From the NCBI RefSeq assembly GCF_900116175.1, contig NZ_FPCH01000001.1, positions 1,398,006 through 1,462,005 of the forward strand: 64,000 nt of DNA. The letters are read 5' to 3'. This document shows positions 26,034-34,181 of this stretch, in pieces (positions within the stretch are counted from its first letter, which is position 1; each line of letters begins with the position of its first letter). The notes beneath the pieces were generated by a model. The model worked only from the letters and a program-made list of their open reading frames with translations. It was not told the DNA's origin and searched no databases. The stretch comes from Hyphomicrobium facile (GTDB lineage Bacteria; Pseudomonadota; Alphaproteobacteria; Rhizobiales; Hyphomicrobiaceae). The position numbers were made by a program, and so were the translations under genes.

Positions 26034-27057
26034 TCGATTGGACCGTAGTCAAAAATTGCTATCGGCGATGCCGCTTCTCGATAGAGTTCTGACGATGCTC
26101 AAGCGATCGTTTGTGGCGACCGCGGTTACGTTCATCCTTGCTGGCGATGGAACCCAGGCTCAGCCCTTGTCTTTGTCCTCAACCTCGGCAACTACGACCT
26201 ATCAAACGCTCGCGGTGGATGGCGTGAAGATCTTCTATCGCGAAGCCGGTCCGCGCCATGCTCCGACCCTGCTGCTCTTGCACGGGTTTCCATCTTCATC
26301 GCGGATGTTCGATACGCTTATTCCGTTGCTCGCCGATCGCTATCACCTCGTTGCACCGGATTATCCCGGCTTCGGGCAGAGCGATGCTCCGCCGGCATCG
26401 GCCTTCGCCTATACATTCGATCATGAAGCCCGCGTCATTGAGGATTTCATCGAGGCGCTGGGCCTTAAAAAGTACGTCCTATTCATGCAGGATTATGGCG
26501 GCCCCGTCGGCTTCCGGCTTGCGGTCTCTCATCCGGAACGCATTCAGGCGATGATCGTCCAAAATGCCGTGGCGCACGAAGTGGGGCTTGGACCGATATG
26601 GGAGGCTCGAGAAGCCTATTGGAAGAACCGTGCGGCGCTTGAAGCGGACTTCATCTCGAGCTTCACCTCGCTTGACGCCTGTAAGCAACGCCATGTCGGA
26701 ACGAGTCCCCGCATCGAGCGCTACAATCCCGACATCTGGGCCGAGGAATTCGCGGCGCTGTCGCGGCCCGGCCAATCCAAGATTCAGGCCGATCTCTTTT
26801 ATGATTACCGGAACAACGTGGCCTCGTACCCGCGCTGGCAGGCGTGGCTGCGCCAATATAAGCCGCCCATGCTTGTCGTCTGGGGCAAATACGATCCGTC
26901 ATTCGCGGTTGCAGGAGCGACAGCGTACGCGCAAGATGTGCCCGATGCGGAGGTCCACATCCTCGATGCCGGACACTTCGCCCTTGACGAGGCGGTGGAT
27001 CAGATAGCGGCTCTGATGCGCACTTTCCTCGCCAAGCAAAAGCTGAATGCTTCGTAA
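26026..27057 (+). CDS. Alpha/beta hydrolase, haloalkane dehalogenase/epoxide hydrolase-like, probably exported
   Basis: A protein of 343 residues from the GTG at 26026, which has a GAGGTGA site upstream; the ATG at 26095 would instead start directly at a signal-peptide-like segment (LKRSFVATAVTFILAGDGTQAQ). Oxyanion motif LLLLHGFPSSS (~85), nucleophile elbow MQDYGGPVG with Asp as nucleophile, and catalytic HILDAGHFALDE (His). The Asp nucleophile puts it with haloalkane dehalogenase or epoxide-hydrolase-type enzymes and not with esterases. It follows the anti-sigma gene with an eight-base overlap, so it is probably part of the sigma regulon. Substrate unknown. Confidence 0.82.
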   Translation: MADRLDRSQKLLSAMPLLDRVLTMLKRSFVATAVTFILAGDGTQAQPLSLSSTSATTTYQTLAVDGVKIFYREAGPRHAPTLLLLHGFPSSSRMFDTLIPLLADRYHLVAPDYPGFGQSDAPPASAFAYTFDHEARVIEDFIEALGLKKYVLFMQDYGGPVGFRLAVSHPERIQAMIVQNAVAHEVGLGPIWEAREAYWKNRAALEADFISSFTSLDACKQRHVGTSPRIERYNPDIWAEEFAALSRPGQSKIQADLFYDYRNNVASYPRWQAWLRQYKPPMLVVWGKYDPSFAVAGATAYAQDVPDAEVHILDAGHFALDEAVDQIAALMRTFLAKQKLNAS

Positions 27058-27104
27058 CTCGGTCCAAGAAATCAACTAGACAAGCCGATAACGATCATTT
27101 CGGC

Positions 27105-28799
27105 ATGAGTGCGAGTAGGGATATGTCGGAAGCGCAGTCTATCATTGAAAAGCGACGCGAGCAGATGTTTCCCGTGCTGGCGCCCCAGGAGATCGACCGT
27201 CTCCGCCGGTTCGGTGATCTCAAGTCGTTCAACACAGGTGATGCCCTCGCGGAAATCGGAAAAGTCAGCGCTGGGTTGGCCATCATCCTCGACGGCAAAG
27301 TCGACGTCACGCAGCATGATACGAGCGGTCACCGCGTGCGGATCGTTACGCACGGGCCGGGGTCTTTCTTAGGGGAGCTTGCCCAGCTTTCCGGCCGGCC
27401 ATCTTTGGTCGATGCGCGTGCGCATGACGAAGTGGAGGCGCTGATTATCGGGCCTCAGAAGCTTCGGGCATTGCTCATCGCGGAAGCCGAACTTGGCGAG
27501 CGCATTATGCGGGCTCTCATCTTGCGCCGCGTCGGCTTGCTTGAGACCGGTGGAGGCGGTCCTGTTATCGTCGGGCCTGCCGACAACAGCGACGTGCTGC
27601 GTCTCGAGAATTTTCTGGGGCGCAATGGTCATCCCCATCTACGGCTCGATCCCACGACAGATGCCGAGGCCCGCGTTCTTATCGAACGGTTCCATGTGAA
27701 CGGAGACACGCTGCCAATTGTTCTCTGTCCTGGCGGCCAACTTCTTCAAAATCCGTCCGAGGTGGCGCTTGCCCGTTGCATCGGTCTTGTGGGGCCTATC
27801 GATGCAACGCGCGTTTACGATGTGGCTGTAGTTGGCGCGGGACCCGCGGGAATGGCGGCGGCTGTCTATGCAGCCTCGGAGGGATTGTCGGTTCTCGTGC
27901 TCGATTGCCGATCGTTTGGTGGGCAGGCCGGCGCGTCATCTCGCATCGAAAACTATCTCGGCTTTCCGACCGGCATCACGGGCATGGCGTTGATGGCACG
28001 GGCCTACAATCAGGCGCAGAAGTTCGGGGCTGAATTTGCCATTCCTGCCCAAGTCGTGGGGCTCGAATCCAGTAACAATCCGGATCAACGCGGCTTCATT
28101 CTGACCATGAAAGATGGCGAGCGCGTCACCGCGCGTTCCGTGGTTCTTGCAGGCGGAGTCCGGTACCGGCATCTTGATGTGGCGAATGTCGACGAATTCG
28201 AGGGAAGCGGCGTCCATTACTGGGCGTCGCCCGTTGAAGGCCGGCTTTGCTCCAAGCAGGAAGTCGTTCTGGTGGGTGCGGGAAATTCGGCGGGGCAAGC
28301 CGTGGTTTACCTAGCGAGCAGGGCCGCCAAAGTCTGGCTGCTCGCGCGTGGTGGCGACATCTCAGCGAGCATGTCGCAATATTTGGTGGACCGTATTCGT
28401 GGTCTCGCAAATGTAGAAGTGCAAACGCAGGCGGAGGTTACGCGTCTCGAAGGACGCGATGGTGTTCTCGACGCGATCCATTGGAGAACGGCGACGGGGG
28501 AAGATGTTCGCCGCGAGATCCATCATCTCTTTCTTTTTATCGGAGCCGATCCCGAGACGGATTGGCTGTCGGGATCTGGCGTATGCCTCGATCCGAAGGG
28601 ATTTGTTCTAACCGGTGCCGCGGCGGGTGATGGCTCGAGCCTTTTGGAAACGAGCGTCGCCGGAGTGTTTGCCATTGGCGATATTCGTGCAGGCTCAATC
28701 AAACGCGTGGCGGCGGGCGTGGGCGAGGGAGCGCAAGTTGTTGCCGCGCTTCATGCGTATCTTGCCTCGGTCAACCATGCCCGACCTGCTATAGGTTAA
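27105..28799 (+). CDS. cNMP-binding domain fused to a thioredoxin-reductase-like FAD oxidoreductase without CXXC
   Basis: A protein of 564 residues; the ATG at 27105 is used, with an alternative at 27123. Residues ~20-135 are a cyclic-nucleotide-binding-like domain (LAIILDGKVDVTQ, GPGSFLGELAQLSGRPSLV). Residues ~150-230 have a thioredoxin-like feel (LPIVLCPGGQLLQNPS). Residues ~240-560 are a two-dinucleotide-domain flavoprotein: VVGAGPAGMAAAVYAAS, GGQAGASSRIENYLGFP, VVLVGAGNSAGQAVVYLAS and a final GVFAIGDIRAGSIKRVA. The redox CXXC of thioredoxin reductase is missing: the place reads HYWASPVEGRLC. It probably oxidises NAD(P)H for another acceptor. It is 47 bases after the hydrolase gene. Confidence 0.85.
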   Translation: MSASRDMSEAQSIIEKRREQMFPVLAPQEIDRLRRFGDLKSFNTGDALAEIGKVSAGLAIILDGKVDVTQHDTSGHRVRIVTHGPGSFLGELAQLSGRPSLVDARAHDEVEALIIGPQKLRALLIAEAELGERIMRALILRRVGLLETGGGGPVIVGPADNSDVLRLENFLGRNGHPHLRLDPTTDAEARVLIERFHVNGDTLPIVLCPGGQLLQNPSEVALARCIGLVGPIDATRVYDVAVVGAGPAGMAAAVYAASEGLSVLVLDCRSFGGQAGASSRIENYLGFPTGITGMALMARAYNQAQKFGAEFAIPAQVVGLESSNNPDQRGFILTMKDGERVTARSVVLAGGVRYRHLDVANVDEFEGSGVHYWASPVEGRLCSKQEVVLVGAGNSAGQAVVYLASRAAKVWLLARGGDISASMSQYLVDRIRGLANVEVQTQAEVTRLEGRDGVLDAIHWRTATGEDVRREIHHLFLFIGADPETDWLSGSGVCLDPKGFVLTGAAAGDGSSLLETSVAGVFAIGDIRAGSIKRVAAGVGEGAQVVAALHAYLASVNHARPAIG

Positions 28800-28852
28800 C
28801 TGGCTCGCTGGGACCCTGTCGGAGGAGAAGCAGAGGTCGCACGGACGGAACC

Positions 28853-29671
28853 TTAATTCCGGCGGCTGCTAGTCTTTTGGGCTATGTGCGCCGACCAATT
28901 GCCTACTTTGAGTTTCGACGGCTTCTCTTGAATCTTATCGATGAATGCAATGAAATTGTTGGCGGTCAGAACCGAGGACTCATTCGAATTGTCGCTGTCA
29001 GGTGCGCGTTCGATGACACACTCCATTTCTCCCTCCTCACCGATGCGCATGTGAGCGAAGAACAGCTGCGCCTTCACGAGCCGCTGGAAATCGAAGAGGG
29101 ATGTGGAGATGTAGCGATCTGCGTTCGCGCTTTTCCTGTTCGGCACATAATCGACGTCGCATAGCAGCGTGTAGCCGTCCCGCAACGCTGCGCGGGCCTC
29201 GACGAACGTTGAAGACGTTCTCAATATGTTGAGAGGCGGGTTTTGAAAGCCGTAGCTTGCCAGCCTAGTCGTGTTCATTGGCGACGCCGTGATCATCGCT
29301 GTTTTTAAGCCGGCTCGGTCCAGGGCCGCGAGGATTGCATATTCGCCTTTTGAATGGATTGTCGTAATTATGGATTGGCGCAAGCAAAGTTCGTCGATGA
29401 TATTGCGATCAGAAAGGGTGACTTCCGGTTCGAAGTTTGGGAAAAAATATTTGAAGATTTGCCGAAAATCGTAGTGCCGAATGTTCCGGGCTGGAATTTT
29501 TCTGTAATTATTGAAAGCGGAGCTATTCCGGTCGAGCATTTTCCAGCCCTCTCTGAAAAGTGCGCCGGTCGGTCTGCGGCGGTAGCGCATCAAGAATACG
29601 AAAACCCAAATATTTTGACCGATAAACCACAGGTGCTTTAAGTCGGTTTTGAGTTTCTTGCGGGTGGTCAT
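28853..29671 (-). CDS. Uncharacterised protein, weakly acyltransferase-like
   Basis: A protein of 272 residues with AGGA five bases before its ATG. An N-terminal amphipathic/hydrophobic segment (LWFIGQNIWVFVFLMRY) could associate with the membrane. The central region reads IITTIHSKGEYAILAALDRA and later ALRDGYTLLCDVDYVP, which recalls the HX4(D/E) block and the later strand of LpxL/HtrB-type acyltransferases, but with only three residues between His and Glu. I therefore do not assert that function. It is divergent from a P450-like gene, and an acyl carrier protein gene is nearby. Base composition is lower in GC than neighbouring operons. Confidence 0.4.
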   Translation of the reverse strand: MTTRKKLKTDLKHLWFIGQNIWVFVFLMRYRRRPTGALFREGWKMLDRNSSAFNNYRKIPARNIRHYDFRQIFKYFFPNFEPEVTLSDRNIIDELCLRQSIITTIHSKGEYAILAALDRAGLKTAMITASPMNTTRLASYGFQNPPLNILRTSSTFVEARAALRDGYTLLCDVDYVPNRKSANADRYISTSLFDFQRLVKAQLFFAHMRIGEEGEMECVIERAPDSDNSNESSVLTANNFIAFIDKIQEKPSKLKVGNWSAHIAQKTSSRRN

Positions 29672-29800
29672 CGAGTCCTAGAAACCTTTACGAACAGAGA
29701 ATGCTTGCGCGAGTGACGCAGGTCGTATGTTAGGCGGTTTACTTCGTAAACTCCTTCGCTATCTTCCTCGAAACTCAAGCGGGTTCGGGGAAATTTGCAT

Positions 29801-30736
29801 ATGAAGTCCGTGCAGGATGCAGCGATTGCGAAGGCCATTATCCTGTCTCGAGATTTCGGCACCTACTCCATGGCGGATCGCTACCGCGATCTGGCGGAGC
29901 GGACGAAACTTGATTTCTCGCCAGCCATCAGATTGCTCGACTGCCTGCCGGTTTTTATCGATGGCGACGTTCATCAGAGAGTCCGCAAGGCCATGGCCAA
30001 GCAGATCTCGAAAACCAAGGATTGCCAACTTGCTGCCAGCCGAGAACAGCTTGCAATCCTATTCGAGCGAGTTTTCCGGAAGAATACACAGATAGAATTG
30101 GTCGAGGAATTTTCTAAACCGCTATGGCGTGCAATTTCGGCTTCTATTGTGCCGCCGAACAGCGAAGCCTTGGACCTTGTCGACGAGATTCCGACGCTAT
30201 TCAGCCCCATCTTATCCTTACGGGAAAGGATCAGGATCAGCGACAGAATCGGGGCCTATCTAGGTGCAGATCCGGAAGAAGGGGACGATAGGCTTTTCCT
30301 TCTCGGTCTCGCCGCGTTGGGGGCGAGGCCCTTTGTCGGGACATTGAGCTTGTCGCTCTATGAGGTTTTTAAAGAAAATCCCAAAGCTCGCATGTGCGAT
30401 CTCGCCTGGCCGCGACTTTATCCCTCAAGCTCGCTTCGTTATGTGGACCGAATTTGCGGAAAAGAGGTGGAGGTCGACAAATCCGCGTTTCATCCGGGCG
30501 AGCGGGTAAGATGCTTTACGCAAAGCGCAGACTATTCGAACGAGGAAAACACCCATGCTCTGTTCGGATACGGAGCGCACACGTGTTTGGGAAAGTCGAT
30601 TTCCGAAAAAGTATGGGGGCTTGTGGTTGAGGCGTTTTCGCGAAGCGATCTGAGGGCGGAACCTCTCACGATCGCGATGTGTCCTCACAACGATCCATTC
30701 CTGATGCCAACGCAAATTCATATTGCGCTGACCTGA
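29801..30736 (+). CDS. Short, divergent cytochrome P450-like protein
   Basis: A protein of 311 residues; the ATG at 29801 follows a GGTTCGGGG site. The haem-thiolate signature is clear: FGYGAHTCLGKSISEKVW with Cys262. The upstream PGERVRCFTQSADYSNEEN matches the segment that precedes it in P450s. Bacterial P450s are about 400 residues; here the N-terminal part is shortened and the K-helix EXXR is not seen (the region reads LAWPRLYPSSSLRYVDR). The I-helix AGX2T is also not obvious (LGLAALGARPFVGTLSL). It may be a haem-binding protein with altered chemistry. Its end is eight bases from the convergent acyl carrier protein gene. Confidence 0.6.
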   Translation: MKSVQDAAIAKAIILSRDFGTYSMADRYRDLAERTKLDFSPAIRLLDCLPVFIDGDVHQRVRKAMAKQISKTKDCQLAASREQLAILFERVFRKNTQIELVEEFSKPLWRAISASIVPPNSEALDLVDEIPTLFSPILSLRERIRISDRIGAYLGADPEEGDDRLFLLGLAALGARPFVGTLSLSLYEVFKENPKARMCDLAWPRLYPSSSLRYVDRICGKEVEVDKSAFHPGERVRCFTQSADYSNEENTHALFGYGAHTCLGKSISEKVWGLVVEAFSRSDLRAEPLTIAMCPHNDPFLMPTQIHIALT

Positions 30737-30743
30737 AGCAAGT

Positions 30744-31010
30744 CTACGCCGGTTCTCTCAGTTCTGCCCTCATCTCGGCGAGGTGTTCGGAAAGCTGTCC
30801 GATCGTCAACGTAGCTGGGAAGTTCACGATCTCGATGTTCATCCCGAGCGCGTCCTCGATGTCCATGGCGAGTTGCAACGTATCGAGGCTGTCGAGATCC
30901 AGCGATTGTAGCGTTATGAATTGCGCGTTCTTCACGGTTAAATCTGAAGCCTTTTCGGGGCTCAACTTCCGCAATTTGTCGATGACTACAGAGATTATGT
31001 CTGGGTTCAT
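30744..31010 (-). CDS. Acyl carrier protein
   Basis: A protein of 88 residues with a strong ribosome binding site (GTGGGGGCAG). The phosphopantetheine site is SLDLDSLDTLQLAMDIED, with Ser in DSLD, followed by the usual acidic helix and a helix IGQLSEHLAEMRAEL. It is not the housekeeping acpP context (no fabG/fabF). With the P450-like and acyltransferase-like genes it may carry an acyl intermediate for a dedicated lipid or secondary-metabolite modification (inference). Confidence 0.85.
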   Translation of the reverse strand: MNPDIISVVIDKLRKLSPEKASDLTVKNAQFITLQSLDLDSLDTLQLAMDIEDALGMNIEIVNFPATLTIGQLSEHLAEMRAELREPA

Positions 31011-31083
31011 CTGCCCCCACTGAGTTTGATCGGAGCCGTAGAAGTGATTTATGCTAAGCTTGCAAACAAGGACAATAATGCAA

Positions 31084-31104
31084 CACTGCGGGACAACCGC
31101 AGTG
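31084..31104. terminator. Perfect hairpin, possible terminator of the minus-strand cytochrome gene
   Basis: CACTGCGG-GACAA-CCGCAGTG, eight perfect pairs with a five-base loop, in the 290-base region between the acyl carrier protein gene and the cytochrome gene ending at 31303. Read on the minus strand it is followed by a moderately T-rich stretch. The rest of this region holds nothing I recognise. Confidence 0.4.
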
Positions 31105-31302
31105 GCGGGCTGGGATTTTAACAGACTTTGCGAGCACGGCCTCCGCTTGCAGCGAGTTGCGGAGGGAGTTGCCGCTGAATCTCAACGGCGGGCGATCGAC
31201 GTTTGCCTTCTGCTTGAAGACGTCTTGCTATATCAATGAGACCGGGCACGCTTCGACTGATGCGCGCCACATTGCGAAGCGCGGCGATGCGCGCATAAGC
31301 CA

Positions 31303-31659
31303 TCACTGGGGCGCATTGCGTTTCAAGCTTATAATATAGGCAATCACGTCATCGCGGTCTTGCTTCGAGAGGATGAAGTTCGGCATTGTCGGGTGGGCGG
31401 TATCCAGCCACGCCGAAAGCGCGAGGCCCGTCATTCCCGATGTGTTCGCGACGCTTGTGAAACTGGGTGCGCCGGCATTCGGCGATAGCGCCTCATTTTC
31501 CTTGACGGCGTGGCATTCGGAACAATGATCCAACGCGAATGTGCGCCCTACGTTCGCGTTGCCGGGCTCCCCCGCGTGCGCCTCTACCGGCGTAAGGAGC
31601 GCCAGCGTCATGGCAAGCACGTAATGCGATTTTGTCCCACTAAAGACTTTGCTCGTCAT
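31303..31659 (-). CDS. Small monohaem cytochrome c (sulfite-oxidase/SorB-like size)
   Basis: A protein of 118 residues. The ATG at 31659 has GGGTGAAAG upstream and is followed directly by a signal peptide ending near VEAHAGEP; ATGs upstream at 31671 and a TTG further out are alternatives. The haem site is HCSECHAVK; the end has HPTMPNFILSKQDRDDVIAYIISL with the axial Met in TMPNF. It is closely similar in layout to the cytochrome at 38065 (CTNCH, MPNVHLTRKELGDVAAYIMSL). A soluble periplasmic electron carrier. Confidence 0.88.
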   Translation of the reverse strand: MTSKVFSGTKSHYVLAMTLALLTPVEAHAGEPGNANVGRTFALDHCSECHAVKENEALSPNAGAPSFTSVANTSGMTGLALSAWLDTAHPTMPNFILSKQDRDDVIAYIISLKRNAPQ

Positions 31660-31738
31660 GCTTTCACCCATCGAAATGAGATACGCGGTGAGCCGGAACA
31701 ACAACTGGTCGTGTCGAATTTTCTAGCTCACAGATGCG

Positions 31739-32584
31739 CTAATGGGCAAGTAGCACTGGTACCTTCGTATGTTGCAGGACATCTCGCGAGACGCCGCCCA
31801 AAATGAACTCTCGAAATCTGGAATGACCATAGACACCCATGACAATGAGGTCTTGATACGTGCGACGCGTATGCACCAGAAGCCGATTGGCAACGGACAG
31901 ATCATCCTGGGCAACCGTTTCGGTCTCAGCATGAACGCCATGGCGCAGAAGCGAGGAAGCGAGTTCATCGCTAGATGTGCGGTTGCTTCCGTCGGGCGGG
32001 GTGTCACCGTTCTCCGTCACGGTCAAAATGCGAACGCGCTGAGCGTCTTTCAGGATAGGCAATGCATCGAACGCGGCGCGTGCGGCTTCCTTGGTCGGCT
32101 TCCAAGCGATGGTGACGTCTTTGCCTATTTGCTCAAAATCACCTTCCTGCGGAACGACGAGAGTGGGCCGGCCGCTCTCGAGCGCGACGCGTTCCGGGAC
32201 GTCGTCAATCCAGGGATTTTGCCCTCTCTGACTGACGATGACTAAATCGGCCGAGCGTGCATGATCGATGACGGCATCCGCAACGTTGGCATCGAAGCTT
32301 GAATCGTCTGTTCGCCATTCGTGGGTGATATTGCTCGCTTCTTTGATCTTGGCATCGAAGACAAGCTTGATACGCTGTTCTTGCTCACGATAGCTGGCGA
32401 GCTGATCTTCCATCCACGTCACTGCAAACGGGCCTACGAGGTCAGGCGGGGGAGCGGCCGACGGCATCACGTAAAGGCCGATGACATGCGCGCCGCCGCT
32501 ACGCGCTATAGTGGCGGCCGTCTTTATAAGGTGTGGGACGCGCTTTTCGTCGTTCAAGTGCAGCAGCATCGTCCGGTATGGCAT
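31739..32584 (-). CDS. Tandem-domain universal stress protein
   Basis: A protein of 281 residues with two UspA domains (~1-145 and ~150-281). GAGGG lies six bases before the ATG. The second domain ends in MGVYGHSRFREFILGGVSRDVL, the GX2GX9G(S/T) nucleotide-binding loop. The first domain has SQRGQNPWIDD, a degenerate loop. Such proteins are often under FNR/FixK-type control in alphaproteobacteria; here a Crp/Fnr gene lies just upstream on the same strand, which suggests common regulation (inference). Confidence 0.9.
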   Translation of the reverse strand: MPYRTMLLHLNDEKRVPHLIKTAATIARSGGAHVIGLYVMPSAAPPPDLVGPFAVTWMEDQLASYREQEQRIKLVFDAKIKEASNITHEWRTDDSSFDANVADAVIDHARSADLVIVSQRGQNPWIDDVPERVALESGRPTLVVPQEGDFEQIGKDVTIAWKPTKEAARAAFDALPILKDAQRVRILTVTENGDTPPDGSNRTSSDELASSLLRHGVHAETETVAQDDLSVANRLLVHTRRTYQDLIVMGVYGHSRFREFILGGVSRDVLQHTKVPVLLAH

Positions 32585-32647
32585 GGCGAACCCTCCAGCT
32601 CGTAATTCTTCGGCTGTAGCCAGGCAGAAGCGGCAGCTTATCTTCCT

Positions 32648-33373
32648 TCAGCCGGCGATCTCTTCGAGGCGATTGGCATCAAGAATGCGAACGTCATTTC
32701 CATTCTGAATCTCGATGACGCGCATCATCCTGAGTTTCGTCAGCGTGCGGCTGACCGTCTCGATCGTCAAGCCGAGCAGATCGGCAATATCGGAGCGGCG
32801 CATCGGCAGGTTAATAAGATCTTCTTCCAAGTGGCCGCTGCGGCCCTTCAATTCGATAAGAAACGAAGCTATTCGTTCCATCGCGGTGCCCTGACCGACG
32901 CTGACGAGCAGCCGGCGCGCGGCCGAGAGTTCTGCTGAGACAGCGTTATAGAGCCGGAAGGCGAGGGCCGGATCTCGCGCCGCATCATGTTCGAGCTGGG
33001 ATGTTGGCAGACACCTGACCTTGCAGGCGCAGGTCGCCTGCGCGTCGAAAACATGGTCGCCAAACATGCCCAGGCCGATGTAATCACCGGGATAGGCAAA
33101 GTCGATAATCTGGCGCCGTCCGTCGCTCAGGACTTTTGACAGAGCGATCACACCGTCTTCGATGCGATATACATGGGTCCTCGGGTCTCCTTCGCAAAAG
33201 ACATGCTCTTTCGCCTCGATGCGCCGGACGGTCCCCGAATGGAAGCCGTCAAGACCGTCAACAGGATGGCGGTTAGGCGCTTTCCGACCGGTTTTGAAGC
33301 CCGTGGCCTGCTCGGTTTGTGGCGCGCTATACATGTCCCGTGTATCCTTCTGCCCTGCATCGTCGGGGGGCAT
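32648..33373 (-). CDS. Crp/Fnr-family transcription regulator
   Basis: A protein of 241 residues. Residues ~45-150 are the cyclic-nucleotide-binding-type sensory domain (EHVFCEGDPRTHVYRIEDGV, YPGDYIGLGMF); residues ~165-241 contain the HTH (RRSDIADLLGLTIETVSRTL with the recognition helix ETVSR that reads TTGA-type sites). The N-terminal cysteine cluster of FNR is absent, although a CACKVRC group is present at ~113-119 in the sensory domain, so it is closer to FixK or FnrN without the iron-sulfur site. It could act at the FNR-type boxes at 36211 and 37986 (inference). Confidence 0.88.
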   Translation of the reverse strand: MPPDDAGQKDTRDMYSAPQTEQATGFKTGRKAPNRHPVDGLDGFHSGTVRRIEAKEHVFCEGDPRTHVYRIEDGVIALSKVLSDGRRQIIDFAYPGDYIGLGMFGDHVFDAQATCACKVRCLPTSQLEHDAARDPALAFRLYNAVSAELSAARRLLVSVGQGTAMERIASFLIELKGRSGHLEEDLINLPMRRSDIADLLGLTIETVSRTLTKLRMMRVIEIQNGNDVRILDANRLEEIAG

Positions 33374-33460
33374 AAGACAGGATTAACGTACCGGGCATTT
33401 GCGCTCTGTGTAATCAATTGTAATAGATTGTAACCGGCCTGAGGTTTGGAACCCCGCGTT

Positions 33461-34177
33461 GTGACAGAAATACTCGTTGTCGATGATGATCCCGAGATCC
33501 GAAGCCTACTCAAGACGTGCTTCGAGCGGGAAGGTTACGACGTCATTGAAGCGCCTGACGCCAAGAACGCTCGTGCTGCGCTGGAGCGCGGCACCATCAG
33601 CCTCATAACTTTGGATCTGACGCTCGGCCGCGATGACGGTCTAAGTCTCGCGCGAGAAATCCGCGCGTCCTGCGACGTGCCGATCGTGATGCTTTCCGGC
33701 AAGGGCGATACGGTCGATCGCATCGTCGGGCTGGAGGTAGGCGCGGACGATTACATTGCGAAGCCTTTCAGTCCGCGCGAGGTTCTGGCGCGCGTGCGCG
33801 CGGTGTTGAGACGGAGGGAGGGCGGCAATGCGCCGGTCGCTCGACCGGCCTCCGCGCATGAAGTTTTCCGTTTCGGCAGTTGGACGCTCGACATAACGAG
33901 CCGCGAACTCAAGGGGCAATTGAACGAGCGCCGCGAGTTGACGACGGCTGAATTCAATTTGCTCGAGCTCTTCGTGCGGCACGCGCACCGGGTGCTGTCG
34001 CGAGACGAAATTATGGATCTCCTCAAGGGGCACGATTACTCGCCACTCGATCGCTCGATCGACGCGCTCGTCAGCCGGTTGCGCCGAAAAATCGACGACG
34101 AGACGGATGCGGAGCACATCAAATCGATCCGCGGGGTCGGGTATATGTTCGCGAGCGACGTGCGCCGGACTGTTTAG
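33461..34177 (+). CDS. OmpR-family response regulator
   Basis: A protein of 238 residues from the GTG at 33461 (an in-frame TTG at 33446 is the alternative). The receiver domain shows EILVVDDDPEIR, the phospho-acceptor Asp in ISLITLDLTLGRDDG, MLSGKGD and the Lys in GADDYIAKPFS. The C-terminal winged helix has ELTTAEFNLLELFVRHAHRV and IDALVSRLRRKID with RGVGYMF. Its stop is four bases from the convergent hybrid kinase gene. No cognate simple kinase is adjacent; the partner is not known. Confidence 0.9.
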   Translation: MTEILVVDDDPEIRSLLKTCFEREGYDVIEAPDAKNARAALERGTISLITLDLTLGRDDGLSLAREIRASCDVPIVMLSGKGDTVDRIVGLEVGADDYIAKPFSPREVLARVRAVLRRREGGNAPVARPASAHEVFRFGSWTLDITSRELKGQLNERRELTTAEFNLLELFVRHAHRVLSRDEIMDLLKGHDYSPLDRSIDALVSRLRRKIDDETDAEHIKSIRGVGYMFASDVRRTV

Positions 34178-34181
34178 GCTG

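Noticed and set aside
28801..31100. Transposon or genomic-island borders around the low-GC patch
   Set aside because: No terminal inverted repeats, direct repeats, tRNA or integrase/transposase were found.
33374..33460. AT-rich repeats TAATCAATTGTAATAGATTG between the Crp/Fnr and response-regulator genes as an FNR box
   Set aside because: No TTGAT-N4-ATCAA pattern in either orientation; only short imperfect repeats.
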